Shown one piece after another: positions 1 through 8,268 of a DNA stretch of 64,000 bases. Each line of letters starts with the position of its first letter. The first letter of the stretch is position 1. Position numbers and translations under genes: made by a program. Below the pieces are notes generated by a model. The model did not search any database, was not told the DNA's origin, and worked only from the letters and a program-made list of their open reading frames with translations. Source of the DNA: Enterovibrio norvegicus_B (GTDB taxonomy: Bacteria; Pseudomonadota; Gammaproteobacteria; Enterobacterales; Vibrionaceae); contig NZ_MDAG01000012.1 in NCBI RefSeq assembly GCF_002876705.1, forward strand, positions 62,001-126,000, given 5' to 3'.

Positions 1-777
1 CTAGATATAACAAACATGAATCAAGTCAATGATCAGGTTATATCTTTCAAACCGGATGCAATTATCAATGCTGCAGCACACACCGCTGTGGATAGGGCTG
101 AAGAGGAAGTTGAACTTTCATACGCAATTAACCGAGATGGCCCAGCCAATCTAGCAAAAGCTGCGAGTAAAGTCGGTGCTGCAATGCTGCATATATCGAC
201 TGATTATGTGTTCGCAGGCGACAAAGATGGCGAGTACTTAGAAAGTGATGAAACCGGGCCTCAAGGTGTGTATGGCGAAAGCAAGCTAGCGGGTGAAATC
301 GCGGTGGCAGAAGCCTGCTACAGTCACATTATTTTAAGAACGGCGTGGGTATTTAGTGAGCATGGAAATAACTTCGTGAAATCCATGCTCAGATTGGCTG
401 AATCAAGAGACGAGTTGGGGATTGTTGCAGACCAATTTGGTGGTCCAACGTATGCGGGTGACATTGCTAAAGCCCTTATTAACATCGCTAAGGCAATCGT
501 AAATGAAAACAACGTTGGCTTTGGCGTGTATCACTACTCAGGAATGCCGCACGTAAGTTGGTGTGATTTTGCAAATAGCATCTTTGATGATGCAATAAAA
601 CAGAGCCTACTTACTAAAAACATTACAGTAAACCCCATTGTTACATCTGACTATCCTACACCCGCGAAACGACCATCAAACTCAAAATTGAATTGCGAAA
701 AAATTAATAACCTGTTTGGTATTGAACCGAGTAATTGGAAGTTGGCACTAAAGAATTTGAAAGAATACGTGAGTTAA
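1..777 (+). CDS. rfbD: dTDP-4-dehydrorhamnose reductase (5' truncated)
   Basis: Final reductase of dTDP-L-rhamnose synthesis, converting dTDP-4-dehydro-6-deoxy-L-mannose to dTDP-L-rhamnose with NAD(P)H in the cytoplasm. The frame is open to base 1; the visible protein begins LDITNMNQV, matching the LDIT region that follows the missing N-terminal Rossmann GxxGQLG motif, so about 35-45 residues lie outside the window. Visible family motifs are the NAAAHTAVDRAE segment, STDYVF, and the YGESK catalytic Tyr/Lys pair. The stop is 2 bases before the rfbC start, so the two are certainly co-transcribed. Identification is firm; the ATG at base 16 is an internal methionine and not the start. Confidence 0.95.
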   Translation, partial: LDITNMNQVNDQVISFKPDAIINAAAHTAVDRAEEEVELSYAINRDGPANLAKAASKVGAAMLHISTDYVFAGDKDGEYLESDETGPQGVYGESKLAGEIAVAEACYSHIILRTAWVFSEHGNNFVKSMLRLAESRDELGIVADQFGGPTYAGDIAKALINIAKAIVNENNVGFGVYHYSGMPHVSWCDFANSIFDDAIKQSLLTKNITVNPIVTSDYPTPAKRPSNSKLNCEKINNLFGIEPSNWKLALKNLKEYVS

Positions 778-779
778 TT

Positions 780-1325
780 ATGAAAGTAATCGATACAGAT
801 ATTCCTGATGTGAAAATAATCGAGCCAACAGTATTTGGTGATGAACGTGGTTTCTTTATGGAAACGTGGAATCAAAAGAAATTCGAAGAATTAGTTACGG
901 GTAAGTTAACGAAATTTGTTCAAGATAACCACTCAAAATCAAAAAAAGGAATTTTGCGAGGCCTACATTATCAGACTGAAAATACACAAGGTAAGCTGGT
1001 TCGTGTGGTATCAGGTGAAGTATTTGATGTGGCTGTAGACATTCGAAAAGATTCACCGACGTTTGGAGAATGGGTGGGCGTATACCTTTCGGCAGAAAAC
1101 AAGCGCCAGCTATGGGTGCCTGAGGGGTTTGCACATGGTTTTTATGTGACGAGTGAAGAGGCGGAATTTGTATATAAATGTACAGATTATTACAATCCAT
1201 CTGCTGAAGAGTCAATAAAATGGAATGATGATGATCTCAATGTTAATTGGGGGTTATCCACAAACCCAATTCTTTCTACTAAAGACTCAGAAGGCATGAA
1301 GTTCAGTGAGGTAGTTGGACTATGA
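780..1325 (+). CDS. rfbC: dTDP-4-dehydrorhamnose 3,5-epimerase
   Basis: RmlC cupin-fold epimerase acting one step before RmlD in dTDP-L-rhamnose synthesis. 181 residues, the usual family length. The start at 780 gives the typical N-terminus MKVIDTDIPDVKIIEP; an upstream in-frame ATG at 735 would overlap rfbD by 43 bases and is less likely. Visible motifs are the RGFFMETW strand, GILRGLHYQ carrying the catalytic histidine, and VPEGFAHGF. It overlaps the next glycosyltransferase gene by 4 bases (ATGA), indicating translational coupling. Gene order D then C at the end of a rhamnose block fits an O-antigen or capsule locus extending left of the window. Confidence 0.96.
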   Translation: MKVIDTDIPDVKIIEPTVFGDERGFFMETWNQKKFEELVTGKLTKFVQDNHSKSKKGILRGLHYQTENTQGKLVRVVSGEVFDVAVDIRKDSPTFGEWVGVYLSAENKRQLWVPEGFAHGFYVTSEEAEFVYKCTDYYNPSAEESIKWNDDDLNVNWGLSTNPILSTKDSEGMKFSEVVGL

Positions 1326-2386
1326 CAAAGGTTGCTGTAATTGGAACAGTTGGTATACCAGCTTGCTATGGGGGGTTTGAATCACTGGTGGAGTATTTGA
1401 CAAAGTATTCATCCGACGCTATAAAATATCATGTTTTCTGTTCTTCAAAATCATATTCAGAGAAGAAATCAATTCATAATGGAGCTGTGTTGTCTTATAT
1501 ACCTCTGAGTGCAAACGGAATTCAGAGTATCCCTTATGATATTTTTTCACTAGTTAAATGTTTGTTTATAAAACCTGATGTGACACTTATTCTCGGTGTT
1601 TCCGGTTGTGTTTTTTTGCCGATTTATCGTTTTTTTTCAAGTTCGAAAATAGTAACAAATATTGATGGCCTTGAGTGGAAGAGAGACAAGTGGGGTCATT
1701 GGACTAAGCGGTTTCTTAAACTTTCGGAATCGTTAGCAATTAAGTATTCTGATGTTATTATCGCTGACAACAAGGCGATTGGTGATTATGTTGTTAGAGA
1801 GTATGGTTTTGATAACGAGGTGATTGCGTATGGCGGTGACCACGTTATTCCAATTAACTCAAGTGACGTTAAAAAAAGTGACTTTTATCTGTCTCTATGC
1901 CGAGTAGAGCCTGAAAATAATGTTGAAATGATACTGGATTCATTCTCAAGATCTGATAAGAAATTAAAGTTCATTGGGAATTGGGACCGAAGTGACTACG
2001 GTTCTAAATTGAAAGGTAAATACTCGTCTTTCCCGAATATTGAAATTTTGGATCCGATATATGATTTGTCGGAACTCTACGTTTTGAGAAAGTCTTGCAT
2101 TGGTTATATTCATGGGCATTCAGCTGGTGGAACGAATCCTTCATTAGTTGAAGCGATGCACTTTGGTATGTGCATATATGCTTTTGATTGTGATTTTAAT
2201 AGATATAGTACTGAGAACACTGCACTGTATTTCTCAAGTGTTGACTCACTACTTAATATCTTAGTGTCCCAAGATGATGGCATTGTTACATCGCAGGTCG
2301 GTGAAAATATGAAAAAAATTGCTATGTCTAGATACACTTGGGAGACAGTTTCGAGACAGTATGAGTCAACATACTTAGGTGATTAA
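1322..2386 (+). CDS. GT4-family glycosyltransferase (DUF1972, rhamnosyltransferase-like)
   Basis: 354-residue cytoplasmic glycosyltransferase. The N-terminus MTKVAVIGTVGIPACYGGFE is the signature of the DUF1972 subgroup of GT4 enzymes, which includes Cps2T/WchF-type beta-1,4-rhamnosyltransferases. Near the C-terminus (about residues 263-280) HSAGGTNPSLVEAMHFG is the GT4 nucleotide-sugar binding segment with its E-x7-E-like acidic pair. Coupled to rfbC by an ATGA overlap, which suggests the donor is dTDP-rhamnose; that is inference. The gene is visibly more AT-rich than galE or thiD, with several long T runs, common in horizontally exchanged surface-polysaccharide genes. Acceptor and linkage cannot be told from sequence. 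Confidence 0.85.
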   Translation: MTKVAVIGTVGIPACYGGFESLVEYLTKYSSDAIKYHVFCSSKSYSEKKSIHNGAVLSYIPLSANGIQSIPYDIFSLVKCLFIKPDVTLILGVSGCVFLPIYRFFSSSKIVTNIDGLEWKRDKWGHWTKRFLKLSESLAIKYSDVIIADNKAIGDYVVREYGFDNEVIAYGGDHVIPINSSDVKKSDFYLSLCRVEPENNVEMILDSFSRSDKKLKFIGNWDRSDYGSKLKGKYSSFPNIEILDPIYDLSELYVLRKSCIGYIHGHSAGGTNPSLVEAMHFGMCIYAFDCDFNRYSTENTALYFSSVDSLLNILVSQDDGIVTSQVGENMKKIAMSRYTWETVSRQYESTYLGD

Positions 2387-2505
2387 AGAATCCATAAGTG
2401 TTTTTTACTTAGATTTTGAAACATCTTAACAACGCTCTAACTATCTATTCCGCCAACTCTCATCCCCTGATGCTGGCTAAACTTCATAACTAAAGCTTAA
2501 ACTCT

Positions 2506-3585
2506 ATGTCATTGGCTATCTTAACAACGTTTTTGTTGTCTTTTGTGCTGCTTTTCGTTCTGCGAAAGGTGGCAAAAAAAATTGGGTTAGTAGATAAACC
2601 TAACGAGCGTAAACACCATAATGGTGCTGTTCCGCTTGTGGGTGGTGTTTCTATTTACTTGGCGGTGCTGACTGCATCGTTAATTTACACCGAGAAAAAT
2701 CCCGACGATTTGCTGTATCTCTTTTGTGGGGCGGTATTGATTGTTATTGGCGTGCTGGACGACAAATTTGATATCAGCTTTAAAGTGCGTTTGTTTGTAC
2801 AAGCGAGCATTTCGTTGGCGATGATTTTCGCGGCGAACTTGAGCCTTGAAAGTTTGGGAAGCATTGCGGGTAACGTACCGGTGTTTTTGCCTGATTGGGT
2901 GAGCTATGTAGTGACCATTATTGCAGTTATTGGCGCGATCAATGCGTTCAACATGGTAGATGGCATTGATGGCTTACTCGGTGGCCTTGCTTCGGTGTCG
3001 TTTGGTGCGCTCGCCATTATGTTTTGGTGGGGCGGACAGGATGTGCTTGCTACAAACTGTGTGATGCTGATTGCTGCATTGGTACCTTACATTCTGCTTA
3101 ACCTTGGTATTCCTTTGGGGCAGCGCTTCAAAATCTTCATGGGTGATGCGGGCAGTATGCTGATTGGTTTTACCGTAGTGTGGTTCTTGATCCGTGGTTC
3201 TCAGCCTGAACATTCCACTACGATTAACCCTGTCACAGCGCTTTGGTTTATTGCATTGCCGTTAATGGACATGGCAACCATCATGGTGCGCCGTGTGCGT
3301 AAAGGGCAATCGCCATTTCAACCAGACCGCGAACACCTGCACCATATTTGCCAGCGCATTGGTTTATCCTCTCGCATGACCTTGGTGTTTATCTGTGCAT
3401 TGGCGTCGATCTTCGCCGCAATCGGTGTTTTGGGTGAGCTTTATGCGATCAGTGAAACCACCATGTTTATTGCTTTCTTGGTGTTGTTTGCGGTGTACTT
3501 TTCGGCGATCAGTCACATTTTCCGTATCACCACAAAAGTCAGGGCATTGCTGGGTAAATTGCCCTTGTCTGAAGAGGCCGCCTAG
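2506..3585 (+). CDS. WecA-like undecaprenyl-phosphate sugar-1-phosphate transferase (copy 1)
   Basis: 359-residue polytopic inner-membrane protein of the MraY/WecA family, which moves a HexNAc-1-phosphate from UDP-sugar to undecaprenyl phosphate to begin O-antigen or common-antigen repeat synthesis. Visible motifs in order: DKPNERKHHNGAVPLVGG near residue 30, the LDDKFD aspartates near 83, NAFNMVDGIDGL near 145, MGDAGSM near 214, and the HLHHICQR histidine motif near 278, the WecA version of HIHH. No strong Shine-Dalgarno is seen before the ATG; the 119 bases after the glycosyltransferase hold no clear terminator. A close paralogue lies at 6814-7896 on the other strand, so which one is the true WecA is undecided. 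Confidence 0.9.
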   Translation: MSLAILTTFLLSFVLLFVLRKVAKKIGLVDKPNERKHHNGAVPLVGGVSIYLAVLTASLIYTEKNPDDLLYLFCGAVLIVIGVLDDKFDISFKVRLFVQASISLAMIFAANLSLESLGSIAGNVPVFLPDWVSYVVTIIAVIGAINAFNMVDGIDGLLGGLASVSFGALAIMFWWGGQDVLATNCVMLIAALVPYILLNLGIPLGQRFKIFMGDAGSMLIGFTVVWFLIRGSQPEHSTTINPVTALWFIALPLMDMATIMVRRVRKGQSPFQPDREHLHHICQRIGLSSRMTLVFICALASIFAAIGVLGELYAISETTMFIAFLVLFAVYFSAISHIFRITTKVRALLGKLPLSEEAA

Positions 3586-3634
3586 CGCAAATGGGACGAA
3601 TAATGTCGCGCTGTGGGTAGAGGCATGAATGGAG

Positions 3635-3670
3635 AAAGGCGATGGGAAACCATCGCCTTTCTTGGTTTTG
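3635..3670 (+). terminator. Rho-independent terminator after WecA-like gene
   Basis: A perfect 11-bp stem AAAGGCGATGG/CCATCGCCTTT (3635-3645 and 3650-3660) closes on a GAAA tetraloop and is followed by CTTGGTTTTG. It lies 50 bases after the stop and separates the polysaccharide operon from galE. Confidence 0.8.
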
Positions 3671-3825
3671 GGGCAACAAAACCCACGTAAAAAACAGTCA
3701 GAGTGACATTGTGCTAGCAGTTACATAGCCCTGCAACTTGCCCTTATTTGGGTATATAATCTTCGTTAATGGAATCAGCTCGTGCTTGGCGCGAGCATAT
3801 AATTACAATCCAATCAGGAATTACT

Positions 3826-4842
3826 ATGAACGTACTTGTGACCGGTGGCGTTGGCTACATCGGCAGCCATACCTGTGTTCAAATGATCGAAGCAGGTTTG
3901 AATCCTATCCTTATCGATAACCTTCATAACAGCAAGCTCGCGGTGCTTGATCGCATTGAAAAGCTGACGGGTAAAAAGCCAGCATTTTATCAGGGCGACA
4001 TCCGTGACAAAGCGTTTTTGGCTTCTGTGTTTGCAAAGGAAAGCGTCGATGCGGTTATCCATTTTGCTGGCTTGAAGGCGGTGGGCGAGTCTGTTGAAAA
4101 GCCTCTCGAATACTACGACAACAACGTGAACGGTACGCTGGTGTTGGTTGATGCGATGCGCGATGCGGGCGTGAAGTCGATTATCTTCAGTTCATCAGCG
4201 ACGGTATACGGCGACCCTGCGTCTGTGCCGATTCGTGAAGATTTCCCTACTTCTGCCACTAACCCTTATGGCCGCAGCAAGTTGATGGTGGAAGAGTGTC
4301 TAACAGATTTCCACAAAGCAAACCCTGATTGGAGCATTACGCTGCTGCGCTACTTCAACCCTGTTGGCTCGCACAAATCCGGTGAAATGGGTGAAGATCC
4401 ACAAGGCATTCCAAACAACTTAATGCCGTTCATTTCTCAGGTGGCTGTTGGTCGTCGTGAATTTTTGTCTGTGTTTGGCGATGACTACCCAACACCAGAT
4501 GGCAGCGGCGTGCGTGATTATATCCACGTTGTGGATTTGGCGAATGGCCATTTGGCGGCGCTTGATAAAGTGGGCCCGAAAGCAGGCTTGCACATTTATA
4601 ACCTTGGCACCGGCGATGGCAAAAGTGTACTGGAAATGGTCGCGGCCTTTAGCGAAGCCAGCGGCAAAGAAATTGCTTACAAGATTGCTCCACGCCGCCC
4701 TGGTGATATCGCGGAATGTTGGGCTGACCCTGAAAAAGCACGCGCTGAACTCGGCTGGGAAGCGACACATTCGTTAGATGATATGGTCGCGGATACGTGG
4801 CGCTGGCAGTCTAACAACCCGAATGGGTATCCGGATAAGTAA
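3826..4842 (+). CDS. galE: UDP-glucose 4-epimerase
   Basis: Interconverts UDP-glucose and UDP-galactose using tightly bound NAD; supplies UDP-Gal for surface glycans and closes the Leloir pathway. 338 residues, standard GalE length. Starting at 3826 puts the Rossmann glycine motif VTGGVGYIGSH at residues 4-14 and a good AGGAA ribosome site 5 bases upstream; the in-frame ATG at 3769 would add 19 unusual residues and is rejected. Other motifs: SSSATVYG, the catalytic YGRSK (Y-x3-K) near 150, and RYFNPVG. It stands alone after a terminator, with a 155-base upstream region for its own promoter. Neighbouring rml, wecA-like and ugd genes indicate a role in precursor supply. Confidence 0.97.
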   Translation: MNVLVTGGVGYIGSHTCVQMIEAGLNPILIDNLHNSKLAVLDRIEKLTGKKPAFYQGDIRDKAFLASVFAKESVDAVIHFAGLKAVGESVEKPLEYYDNNVNGTLVLVDAMRDAGVKSIIFSSSATVYGDPASVPIREDFPTSATNPYGRSKLMVEECLTDFHKANPDWSITLLRYFNPVGSHKSGEMGEDPQGIPNNLMPFISQVAVGRREFLSVFGDDYPTPDGSGVRDYIHVVDLANGHLAALDKVGPKAGLHIYNLGTGDGKSVLEMVAAFSEASGKEIAYKIAPRRPGDIAECWADPEKARAELGWEATHSLDDMVADTWRWQSNNPNGYPDK

Positions 4843-5070
4843 CGGGTAGAGCTGGTTCTAGGTCCTAGTGAAGAGCAGGGACGAGATAAGAGAAAAAGCA
4901 GAATTTAGAAAAAAGCAAACATGGCGGAGCGGACGCACCGGGCTTTTGCTTTTAGCTCCTCCCACTTTTCAAGGGGGGGGCAGTTATGCTCATTTTTTCC
5001 TAGGTTCTGCTCTTCCTGCTCTTCCCGCACTTCCTTCTTTTCCCGCTTTTAAAATCAGGATTCTTATTCG
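4843..5070. repeat. Intergenic low-complexity mosaic (CTAGGTCCTAG / GAGCAGGG / CTCTTCCCG elements)
   Basis: 228 bases without a convincing gene. It opens with TTCTAGGTCCTAG, then AAGAGCAGGGACGAGATAAGAGA, and ends with CCTAGGTTCTGCTCTTCCTGCTCTTCCCGC, so the two ends are roughly inverted versions of the same elements. The same word families (CTAGGACC, GAGATAAGAGAT, GAGCAGGGA) recur at 9827-9880, 12664-12827 and 13627-13700. A 68-codon open frame over it is Pro/Leu-rich low complexity and is not called as a gene. Confidence 0.6.
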
Positions 5071-5466
5071 TTGAAACAATCACGCTTAACTTTCGGCCTT
5101 TACCTATCTGCACTGTGTATTGCGTTCATTGGTGTTAGCTCTCTTTTCACGGGCGTCGGGCTTTCAGCCATTAACCTTGAAGGCAGTCACTTCTTCTTTG
5201 GTCATGGTGACTGGCTATTTCATTTCGCGCTTTTCCATCTTAGCGGTTGGCTTGTTTATGCGTTGGATTCAACCGGAAAACGACGCTTTGCATGGTGTAC
5301 GCTGATTGCACTTGGACTCGGTTCTGAATTAGCACAAACCTATTGGGTTCATGGCCGTGAAGGGAACATCAGCGATGCTGTTGTGAATGTCTTCGCGGTG
5401 CTTTTCATTTTCCCTCTCTCTCTGCTTCTTTCTTCATTTCGACAACGTCACCAAACCTCAAAATAA
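5071..5466 (+). CDS. VanZ-like small membrane protein
   Basis: 131-residue hydrophobic protein with about four membrane segments. It resembles the VanZ-like family: an acidic/histidine stretch HGDWLFHFALFHLSGW around residues 44-60 followed by a membrane helix and the SELAQTYWVHGREGNISDAVVN region near 88-110, the usual E-x-x-Q and R-x-x-x-x-x-D pattern of VanZ homologues. The start is a TTG at 5071 with an AGGA ribosome site 10 bases upstream; no ATG fits. The biochemical role of stand-alone VanZ-like proteins is not established. It sits between galE and ugd, so a link to the envelope is plausible but unproven. Confidence 0.72.
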   Translation: MKQSRLTFGLYLSALCIAFIGVSSLFTGVGLSAINLEGSHFFFGHGDWLFHFALFHLSGWLVYALDSTGKRRFAWCTLIALGLGSELAQTYWVHGREGNISDAVVNVFAVLFIFPLSLLLSSFRQRHQTSK

Positions 5467-5592
5467 CCGTCAGATTTTCTTCATGTCCTATATTTAAGAT
5501 AAACAAAGATTTTGCCCTCGCGGCTTCGCGTTTGAGGCAGAACAAAAAAGCGGTTGGATGTGCTTTTTATTTCTCTTTTATGGGGTGAGTGA

Positions 5593-6759
5593 ATGAAGAT
5601 AGCGGTAGCAGGAACGGGCTACGTCGGGTTATCTAATGCCATGTTGCTTGCGCAGAATCATGATGTGGTTGCAGTGGATATTGTCCCTCAAAAAGTAGAC
5701 ATGTTAAATCAAGGCCTTTCGCCGATTTCAGATCCAGATATCGAGTTATTCCTGAACCAAAAAGAACTTCGCTTTTACGCGTCTTTAGACGGTAACGCTG
5801 CCTATGAGTGGGCAGACATCGTGTTTGTTGCGACGCCAACGGATTACAATCCGACCACCAATTTCTTTGATACTTCATCGGTTGAAGCGGTCATTCAGCA
5901 GGTTGTGAATGTTAATCCTGACGCCGTTATCGTGATTAAATCGACAGTACCTGTAGGGTTTACGGAGTCAGCCAAAGATACCTTCAAAACGGAAAATCTT
6001 CTGTTCTCGCCTGAGTTCTTGCGTGAAGGGAAGGCCTTAAAAGATAACCTTAATCCTTCTCGTATCATTATTGGTGCCCAAAACGACGCAGGAAGGTTGG
6101 TGGCAGATTTGCTGCTTGAAGGCGCTGAAAGTGACGATGTGCCCGTGTTGTTTATCCATTCGACGGAAGCCGAGGCAGTAAAGCTATTTTCTAATACTTA
6201 TCTCGCGATGCGCGTGGCCTACTTCAATGAGTTGGATTCTTATGCCGAAGCGCTGGGGTTGGAATCCCGGGAAATCATTGAAGGGGTGTGTTTAGACCCG
6301 AGAATTGGTAACCATTACAATAATCCTTCGTTTGGTTATGGGGGCTACTGCCTGCCCAAAGACACCAAGCAACTGCTGGCAAATTACCAAGCTGTGCCGA
6401 ATAACATCATTGGCGCGATAGTTGATGCAAACCGAACCCGAAAAGACTTTATTGCCAATGCGATATTGGAGAAGAAACCACGCGTCGTAGGAATTTATCG
6501 ACTCATCATGAAGTCAGGCTCAGATAATTTTCGCGCATCGTCAATTCTTGGTGTGATGAAGCGAATTAAAGCCAAAGGCGTAGAGATCATTGTCTATGAG
6601 CCAGTGTATGAAGAGGACGCGCTCTACGGCTCGGATGTGGTGAAGAACTTGGCGGCGTTTAAAGACAGGGCGGATGTGATCGTGTCGAATCGAATGGAAG
6701 ACTGTTTGGAAGATGTGCAACACAAAGTCTATTCACGAGATTTATTTGGACTGGATTAA
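5593..6759 (+). CDS. ugd: UDP-glucose 6-dehydrogenase
   Basis: Oxidises UDP-glucose twice with NAD to UDP-glucuronate, a precursor of acidic capsule or LPS sugars. 388 residues, the short Vibrio/E. coli Ugd length. Motifs: the Rossmann GTGYVGLSNA at residues 7-16, VIKSTVPVGFT near 115, the substrate-binding SPEFLREGKAL near 140, an NTYLAMRVAYFNELDSYA helix near 204, and the active-site cysteine in GYGGYCLPKDTKQ near residue 254. A GGGGTGA ribosome site precedes the ATG. It converges on the second WecA-like gene, sharing an inverted repeat with it. Confidence 0.97.
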   Translation: MKIAVAGTGYVGLSNAMLLAQNHDVVAVDIVPQKVDMLNQGLSPISDPDIELFLNQKELRFYASLDGNAAYEWADIVFVATPTDYNPTTNFFDTSSVEAVIQQVVNVNPDAVIVIKSTVPVGFTESAKDTFKTENLLFSPEFLREGKALKDNLNPSRIIIGAQNDAGRLVADLLLEGAESDDVPVLFIHSTEAEAVKLFSNTYLAMRVAYFNELDSYAEALGLESREIIEGVCLDPRIGNHYNNPSFGYGGYCLPKDTKQLLANYQAVPNNIIGAIVDANRTRKDFIANAILEKKPRVVGIYRLIMKSGSDNFRASSILGVMKRIKAKGVEIIVYEPVYEEDALYGSDVVKNLAAFKDRADVIVSNRMEDCLEDVQHKVYSRDLFGLD

Positions 6760-6798
6760 GCCTTTGCATCATTCAATAAATGCGACGCAAAGGCTTAA
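6756..6798. terminator. Bidirectional hairpin between convergent ugd and WecA-like copy 2
   Basis: Perfect 12-bp inverted repeat TTAAGCCTTTGC (6756-6767) and GCAAAGGCTTAA (6787-6798) with a 19-base loop; the ugd stop codon lies in the left arm. Tails are AT-rich but lack long T runs, so termination is probable rather than certain. Confidence 0.6.
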
Positions 6799-6813
6799 CA
6801 TTAAAATGAACGA

Positions 6814-7896
6814 TCAGTTTTCGTTCTGATAAACAGGTGCTTCTTTTCCGAATAAGTGACGGACAAACGTGAGTACTCGCCAGATGTAGCTAAGTGCAAA
6901 GAAGTAGAGCCCGAACGTACCAATAAAAGCAAAGAACATTACATACTCAGGAATGTTTGTGTTTTCACCAATGATGCCGATGGCGGCAAAAATCAATGCG
7001 ACGGTGCAAATCGCTGTCAGTGTTTGTATTGGGTTTAGCCCTGCGCGTTGGCATATGTGGTGTAGGTGTTCACGATCTGGTTTGAAGGGTGAATCACCAC
7101 GACGCAGGCGTCGAATCATAATGGCAGCCATGTCCATGAGGGGAAGGGCGATAATCCATAGGGCTGTCACTGGGCGCATGGCGGCTTCAAAATCTGGCTG
7201 TGATGCTTTAATGATTAACCACAGTGCCATAAAGCCGATGATCATTGAGCCTGAATCGCCCATGAACACTTTCCGTTTCTTTCCAAGGATTCCCAAATTC
7301 ATCATGATGTATGGGATCAGTGCTGCAATAACAACGAGGCAAAGCTGAACAAGATTCCAAACCCCTGCTGTAGAGAAGAAATACGCCAACGCACCAAACG
7401 TCACGATAGAAAGCCCACCGAGTAGACCATCAATACCGTCTACCATGTTGAACGCATTGATCGCTCCAATGACTGCTAATACCGTGATGGGGTAGGCAAT
7501 CACACCGAGGTGTAACATGCCAAACCCAAACATATTGCCGAGATATTCAAGCTCAACGTCTACAGCGGCAATCATGATGATGCCGAGTAATATCTGAATA
7601 AAAAAACGGAGTTTGTAGCTCACATCGTATTTGTCATCTAACACCCCGATCAACGTTAATGTGGCAATCGACGCCAGAAAAACCACGCTTGCAGGATAAA
7701 AAGGAACAAAAAAAATGAGATAGGTGGAGACCACTGAAAATAGGGTGAGGCCGCCAACGAGCGGGACTGAACCCTGATGTTGTTTTCGTCCTGTTGGTAT
7801 ATCAACAAGCCCTATTCGATATGCCAGTTTTCTGAACAAATAGAGAGAAACAAACGATAATGCAAAAGCACCGATATAAGGTGTATACATAGTCAT
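6814..7896 (-). CDS. WecA-like undecaprenyl-phosphate sugar-1-phosphate transferase (copy 2)
   Basis: 360-residue multi-membrane-span paralogue of the protein at 2506-3585, with the same ordered motifs: DIPTGRKQHQGSVPLVGG, the LDDKYD aspartates, NAFNMVDGIDGL, MGDSGSM and HLHHICQRAG. It presumably transfers a sugar-1-phosphate to undecaprenyl phosphate at the inner membrane. The two copies are alike along their full length, including RPVTALWIIALPLMDMA, pointing to duplication within the locus with one copy inverted. Having two initiating transferases could allow two different lipid-linked glycans (for instance O-antigen and capsule); sugar specificity cannot be read. An AGG about 8 bases before the ATG serves as ribosome site. 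Confidence 0.88.
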   Translation of the reverse strand: MTMYTPYIGAFALSFVSLYLFRKLAYRIGLVDIPTGRKQHQGSVPLVGGLTLFSVVSTYLIFFVPFYPASVVFLASIATLTLIGVLDDKYDVSYKLRFFIQILLGIIMIAAVDVELEYLGNMFGFGMLHLGVIAYPITVLAVIGAINAFNMVDGIDGLLGGLSIVTFGALAYFFSTAGVWNLVQLCLVVIAALIPYIMMNLGILGKKRKVFMGDSGSMIIGFMALWLIIKASQPDFEAAMRPVTALWIIALPLMDMAAIMIRRLRRGDSPFKPDREHLHHICQRAGLNPIQTLTAICTVALIFAAIGIIGENTNIPEYVMFFAFIGTFGLYFFALSYIWRVLTFVRHLFGKEAPVYQNEN

Positions 7897-8268
7897 ACTT
7901 AAGCCTAACTGCGTTGTTTGAGTGTTTTTTGTTATCTAGATGAGGCGTTAGAATTGTAGATTTATGCTCTTTCCAGAATTGCACATATTCTATGAAGTAT
8001 TTTTTGCTCGATTTGTTAACTGACTAGAAAATGCGACTGATGTGTAAAAAATAAACATCAAAAAGAATGGCTGGATAAATAAGTTTGATGTGGCTTGTCG
8101 AAATATGAAAATCAGTTAGCTATCAATTTCATGGTGTCGGTGAGTAAAAGAAGTCATAACGTATGAGGGAAAGGAGATAGGCACATTGAGAAGAGAACAA
8201 GCGACCATTTAGAAATGGCCGCAGACCCAAAAAGGCAAAAGGCAAAAGGCAAAGTGGTAGGAGACTAA
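7897..8268. other. Gene-free 372-bp interval
   Basis: Lies downstream of the MATE gene and upstream of the minus-strand WecA-like gene. It is AT-rich near 7900-8150, where the WecA-like promoter must lie, but no confident -35/-10 pair was picked. Near 8234-8256 the 7-mer AAAGGCA is repeated about three times in tandem. A short ACCATTT/AAATGG hairpin near 8203-8220 may end the MATE transcript. No coding frame is convincing. Confidence 0.4.

Noticed and set aside
4868..5074. 68-codon frame between galE and the VanZ-like gene
   Set aside because: Its protein is low-complexity (repeated ALPALPALP) produced by the intergenic repeats.
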